The notes under the pieces are model-generated. The model had not been told where the DNA came from, searched no databases, and was given only the letters and a program-made list of their open reading frames with translations. Below are positions 61,311 through 64,000 of a stretch of DNA of 64,000 nucleotides, one piece after another. Position numbers and translations under genes: made by a program. This stretch comes from an uncultured Agathobaculum sp. Lineage in GTDB: Bacteria > Bacillota > Clostridia > Oscillospirales > Butyricicoccaceae. The DNA lies in assembly GCF_944380985.1 (NCBI RefSeq), contig NZ_CALWJJ010000007.1, forward strand, positions 43,872-107,871, written 5' to 3'. Each line of letters opens with the position of its first letter. Within the stretch, counting starts at the first letter, position 1.

Positions 61311-61786
61311 GCGAGGGTGCTATTCAGCTGGCGATGGAACAGACCGATTTTACCCTGCAAGGCGCACGCTGCCTGGTGATCGGCTGCGGCCGCATCGGCG
61401 CGCCGCTGGCGCGCAAGTTGCATGCGCTCGACGCGCAGGTCGTTGTCTCGGCCCGATCGCCACGCGATTTTGCGCGCATTGAGGCTGCGGGCATGGGCGC
61501 GCTCGACACGCGCCGTCTTGCCGGGCATTTGAACGGCTTTGACCTGGTGTTCAACACTGTGCCTGCGCCCGTACTTGGCGCAAGCGAGCTTGCAGGACTA
61601 AAAGAGGACTGTGTCGTGATTGACCTGGCTTCCCTCCCGGGCGGCATCTCTCCCGATGCTAAGCTTCCGGCCGCATGCCGCGTACTGCACGCGCTGTCGC
61701 TACCTGGACGGGTCGCGCCGCTGTCTGCCGCCCGCGCCATCCATGACACAGTTTGCGCGGTTCTGGAGGAGGAGGGAATTGTATGA
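61304..61786 (+). CDS. dpaA: Dipicolinate synthase subunit A, C-terminal part (no start codon of its own)
   Basis: 160 codons from the attachment core to the TGA. It begins PTCEGAIQLAMEQTDFTLQG, the direct continuation of the N-terminal part, followed by the Rossmann motif CLVIGCGRIGAPLARKLHALDA, then VIDLASLPGG and LHALSLPGRVAPLSAA, all typical of SpoVFA. No stop, frameshift or decay is visible. There is no ribosome site or start codon at the junction, so it can only be translated after joining to the 5' part. The stop overlaps the dpaB start (ATGA). Confidence 0.93.
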   Translation, partial: PTCEGAIQLAMEQTDFTLQGARCLVIGCGRIGAPLARKLHALDAQVVVSARSPRDFARIEAAGMGALDTRRLAGHLNGFDLVFNTVPAPVLGASELAGLKEDCVVIDLASLPGGISPDAKLPAACRVLHALSLPGRVAPLSAARAIHDTVCAVLEEEGIV

Positions 61787-62373
61787 GCGAGCCGCTCCGC
61801 ATCGGCTTTGCCCTCACGGGATCATTCTGCACCTTTTCCCAGGTACTGCCTGTGATTGAGATGCTTGTAAAGGATGGCAGTCTCGTTACGCCCATCCTCT
61901 CCTATCACGCAGGCACGCTCGATACGCGCTTTGGCACGGCCGCCGATTGGCGCGCGCGTCTGGCCGCGCTGACCGGTCGCGCACCGATCGACACGATCGT
62001 TGACGCCGAACCCATCGGTCCCAAAGCATTGTTCGACGTACTCGCTGTTGCGCCATGCACAGGCAACACGCTTGCCAAGCTCGCGCACGGTATTACCGAT
62101 ACGCCGGTTACCATGGCGGTCAAAAGCCACCTGCGCGGCGACCGGCCAGTCGTGCTCGCTGTCGCCACGAACGACGGGCTTGCCGGCAGCGCAGCCAACA
62201 TTGGCGCATTGCTCGCCCGACGGCATTACTACTTTGTTCCGCTGCGACAGGACGCGCCTACAGCCAAACCCCGCTCGCTCGTCGCGGACATGACCCTTCT
62301 GCCCAAAACCCTTGCCGCGGCGCGCGAAGGCCGTCAGATACAGCCCATTCTGCTCGCGCCGGGTAAAGGGTGA
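61783..62373 (+). CDS. dpaB: Dipicolinate synthase subunit B
   Basis: 196-residue flavoprotein-fold subunit (SpoVFB) which, with DpaA, oxidises dihydrodipicolinate to dipicolinic acid in the mother cell. RIGFALTGSFCTFSQVLPVIEML at the N-terminus, VLAVAPCTGNTLAKLAHGITDTPVTMA near residue 90 and VVLAVATNDGLAGSAANIGALL near 125 are diagnostic. Full length (Bacillus 200). It overlaps dpaA by 4 bp and depends on the same upstream promoter, so it too should be silent until the element is removed. Confidence 0.95.
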   Translation: MSEPLRIGFALTGSFCTFSQVLPVIEMLVKDGSLVTPILSYHAGTLDTRFGTAADWRARLAALTGRAPIDTIVDAEPIGPKALFDVLAVAPCTGNTLAKLAHGITDTPVTMAVKSHLRGDRPVVLAVATNDGLAGSAANIGALLARRHYYFVPLRQDAPTAKPRSLVADMTLLPKTLAAAREGRQIQPILLAPGKG

Positions 62374-62380
62374 AAAAACA

Positions 62381-62417
62381 GCAGGCCTGCCGGGACAATA
62401 CGCCCGCGGGCCTGCTT
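62381..62417 (+). terminator. Hairpin terminator after dpaB
   Basis: GCAGGCC...GGCCTGC stem extended by CGGG/CCCG, followed by a T-rich TTCTTCT tail. Confidence 0.65.
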
Positions 62418-62427
62418 CTTCTGTGTT

Positions 62428-63351
62428 CTATTTTTCCGTTACCCGGTTTTTATCGATCTCGAGATTTTCACCGGTCACAAATGTGACCGCACGGCTGCAA
62501 TTTGTAATTTCAGCATGCGCTACCGCCCCGCCGAACTCGCCGTCAAGCGTCCACGGCACCTTATCCTCCGCGTCAAAGATGATGCGGGAAGTGCGAAAGT
62601 AGGCGAAACGGCTTGAGCTGGTGTTATGCGTCAGCAAATCATTGACAAGCCCCTGCAACTCGATCGGGTTTTCCACCGGATACACAAGCAGCACCTCATA
62701 CAGCCCGTCATCCAGCACTACGCCGCCCGGCTCGATGGCCTTAAATCCGCCAACCGATACGCTGTTCGACACCATACCGTAGATGAAGTGATCCTCCACC
62801 GAAAGCTCGGCGCTCTGCACACGAATGCAATGCGCCCGGATGTTAGTCAGCGCCTTGACACCTGCAAAGAGATAAGCCGCCCGCCCGAAGATGTTCTTCG
62901 ATTGCTGTGGCGTGGCGTAGGAAACCTCGGTAAACACGCCAAAAGCCGCAATATAGTTAAAGTACCGGTCGTTAAATCGCCCGATGTCGAGCGCGTGCAG
63001 ATGATCGCCCACCGTGATTGCGGCCGCATCCGGCACAGACTTGGGTATGCCGAGGCTAAATGCAAAATCATTGGTTGTACCTGCGGGGATATAGCCAAGC
63101 GGCGGCCGCACGGGAGACTCCATCAAGCCCGTCACCACCTCATTGAGCGTGCCGTCTCCGCCTGCGCACACAATGCGGTCAAACTCAATCGCACGGCGAC
63201 GCACCACGTGCGTCGCGTCCTGTGCGCCCTGCGTCACATAGACAGTCACATCATACCCTGCCTGCTGGAACACATTGATGCAGGCGATCGCCTTGCCGCT
63301 GACCGCACCACGGCCGGCATGCGGGTTTACAATCCACAGCAGCTTTTTCAT
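62428..63351 (-). CDS. Diacylglycerol kinase-like lipid kinase (YegS/BmrU family)
   Basis: 307-residue cytosolic lipid kinase with the DAGK catalytic domain. LLWIVNPHAGRG at the N-terminus, the nucleotide loop CAGGDGTLNEV near residue 62, and PAGTTNDFAFSLG near 90 are conserved; LDDGLYEVLLV and LDGEF lie in the C-terminal beta domain with the general base. It probably phosphorylates diacylglycerol or a related lipid. Confidence 0.93.
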   Translation of the reverse strand: MKKLLWIVNPHAGRGAVSGKAIACINVFQQAGYDVTVYVTQGAQDATHVVRRRAIEFDRIVCAGGDGTLNEVVTGLMESPVRPPLGYIPAGTTNDFAFSLGIPKSVPDAAAITVGDHLHALDIGRFNDRYFNYIAAFGVFTEVSYATPQQSKNIFGRAAYLFAGVKALTNIRAHCIRVQSAELSVEDHFIYGMVSNSVSVGGFKAIEPGGVVLDDGLYEVLLVYPVENPIELQGLVNDLLTHNTSSSRFAYFRTSRIIFDAEDKVPWTLDGEFGGAVAHAEITNCSRAVTFVTGENLEIDKNRVTEK

Positions 63352-63383
63352 CGGGCGCGCCTCCTTTGCTTATATGGCAGGTT

Positions 63384-64000
63384 TTATGAAATCAGATCGC
63401 ACACAGCGTTTGCGTAGGCAACCGGATCCTCGACTGGCATTCCCTCGATCAGCAGCGCCTGCGTGTACAGAATATTGGCGTAAGTTGCAAGCCGGTCCGA
63501 CCCCGCCTGATGCAGTTCGCACAGCTTTTTGAAGATCGGATGCTCGGCGTTTAGCTCAAGCACACGCTCGGCATGCACGCGCTGGCTGTCGTCTATCGCC
63601 TGCTGATTGAGCACCTTTTCCATCTCAAGCGTCACCGGCCCCTCGGCACGTAGGCAGCAGGGATGGCTTTTCAGCCGGCCGGTCAGCTCAACTTTTTTGA
63701 CCTTGCCGGTCAGCGCCTCGCCTACAGCGGCCAACAATGTTGCATTCTCCTCAGAGAGCTTTTTGATTTCTTCCTTTTCTCCCTCGGTTTGCAGGCCAAG
63801 ATCAGCGTCCGTGATTGACTTAAACGCTTTCTCCTTATAATCTGCCAGAATCTTGATGCAAAATTCATCAATGCTATCGTCGAGGCACAGCACCTCATAT
63901 CCCTTGTCATGCAGCGTCTCCATTGCGGGCAGTAACTTGATCTTATCCACAGTTTCACCGCAGGCGTAGTAGATATACTTTTGCTCCTCTTTCATGCGGG
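63384..64000 (-). CDS. htpG: Hsp90-family chaperone HtpG, C-terminal part (5' end outside window)
   Basis: The last 205 codons of HtpG. RMKEEQKYIYYACGETVDKI is the conserved start of the middle-domain end; GYEVLCLDDSIDEFCIKIL and LKSHPCCLRAEGPVTLEMEKVL lead into the C-terminal dimerisation domain (NAEHPIFKKLCEL). The frame is open through the right edge of the window, so the ATP-binding domain is not visible. It lies 32 bp upstream of the lipid kinase on the same strand. Confidence 0.95.
   Translation of the reverse strand, partial: RMKEEQKYIYYACGETVDKIKLLPAMETLHDKGYEVLCLDDSIDEFCIKILADYKEKAFKSITDADLGLQTEGEKEEIKKLSEENATLLAAVGEALTGKVKKVELTGRLKSHPCCLRAEGPVTLEMEKVLNQQAIDDSQRVHAERVLELNAEHPIFKKLCELHQAGSDRLATYANILYTQALLIEGMPVEDPVAYANAVCDLIS

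Noticed and set aside
1..64000. CRISPR array, insertion sequence or rRNA operon
   Set aside because: No regularly spaced repeats, transposase genes or rRNA sequence were found; the only mobile DNA supported is the dpaA element.

Overview
The window comes from a GC-rich, endospore-forming member of the Firmicutes. It is probably a Clostridia/Oscillospirales-type gut bacterium; that placement is inferred from gene content, since no ribosomal RNA is present. The supporting signs are strong AGGAGG ribosome sites, many TTGACA-17-TATAAT promoters, a glmS ribozyme, RqcH, TrmK, a single-chain class II glycyl-tRNA synthetase, a KtrAB-type potassium system, and the sporulation genes dpaA and dpaB. Most of the 64 kb is ordinary chromosomal housekeeping sequence.

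Layout. 1-3.1 kb: a partial dicarboxylate-type symporter, a PAP2 phosphatase and a Wzx-like flippase (+). 3.1-22.8 kb is almost entirely on the minus strand: an Rrf2 regulator, a TetM-like GTPase fused to a NYN domain, dcd, rqcH, a Nif3-like gene with trmK, two small zinc or cysteine proteins, a SigH-like sigma factor, glmS with its ribozyme, glmM, ruvCAB, and the run trpS-wecA-wecB-unknown-methionine gamma-lyase-like. 23-30 kb: glpK, an ABC-F protein, a nitroreductase with a sirtuin, a DUF378 protein, glyQS and a divergent tRNA-Ala. 30-36 kb is a redox region: a cupin, ahpC, an AhpF-like reductase, a TetR regulator and two aldo/keto reductases. 36-42 kb: a MATE transporter with a cytidylate-kinase-like protein, a tyrosine recombinase, ktrB-ktrA, a PfkB kinase and a decayed iron-sulfur gene remnant. 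42.7-50.8 kb: a complete seven-gene arginine operon, argGHCJBDF. 51-57.5 kb: nicotinate phosphoribosyltransferase, a PadR regulator with a partner, a two-gene ThrE exporter, cardiolipin synthase and an M24 peptidase. 57.6-62.4 kb: the dipicolinate synthase operon. 62.4-64 kb: a lipid kinase and the 3' end of htpG.

The standout observation is that dpaA, the dipicolinate synthase A gene needed to load spores with dipicolinic acid, is split into two halves 3,253 bp apart. The intervening DNA carries a serine recombinase, a 44-residue protein just upstream of it, and a purine/uracil-type permease. Both junctions share the 7-bp sequence CCTACCT. Joining the halves there restores one in-frame 291-codon dpaA, followed by dpaB with an ATGA overlap. 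The recombinase has a mother-cell sigma-E-like promoter and dpaA a sigma-K-like one. The element therefore resembles the skin element that interrupts sigK in other sporeformers: it would be excised in the mother cell during sporulation so that dipicolinate can be made. This is inferred from sequence and has not been tested.

Other points of note are fully overlapping divergent promoters for tRNA-Ala and glyQS, a shared 16-bp operator at both promoters of the cupin/ahpC interval, a palindromic operator ahead of the cytidylate-kinase-like/MATE pair, and an eroded NuoF-like gene start between pfkB and argF.
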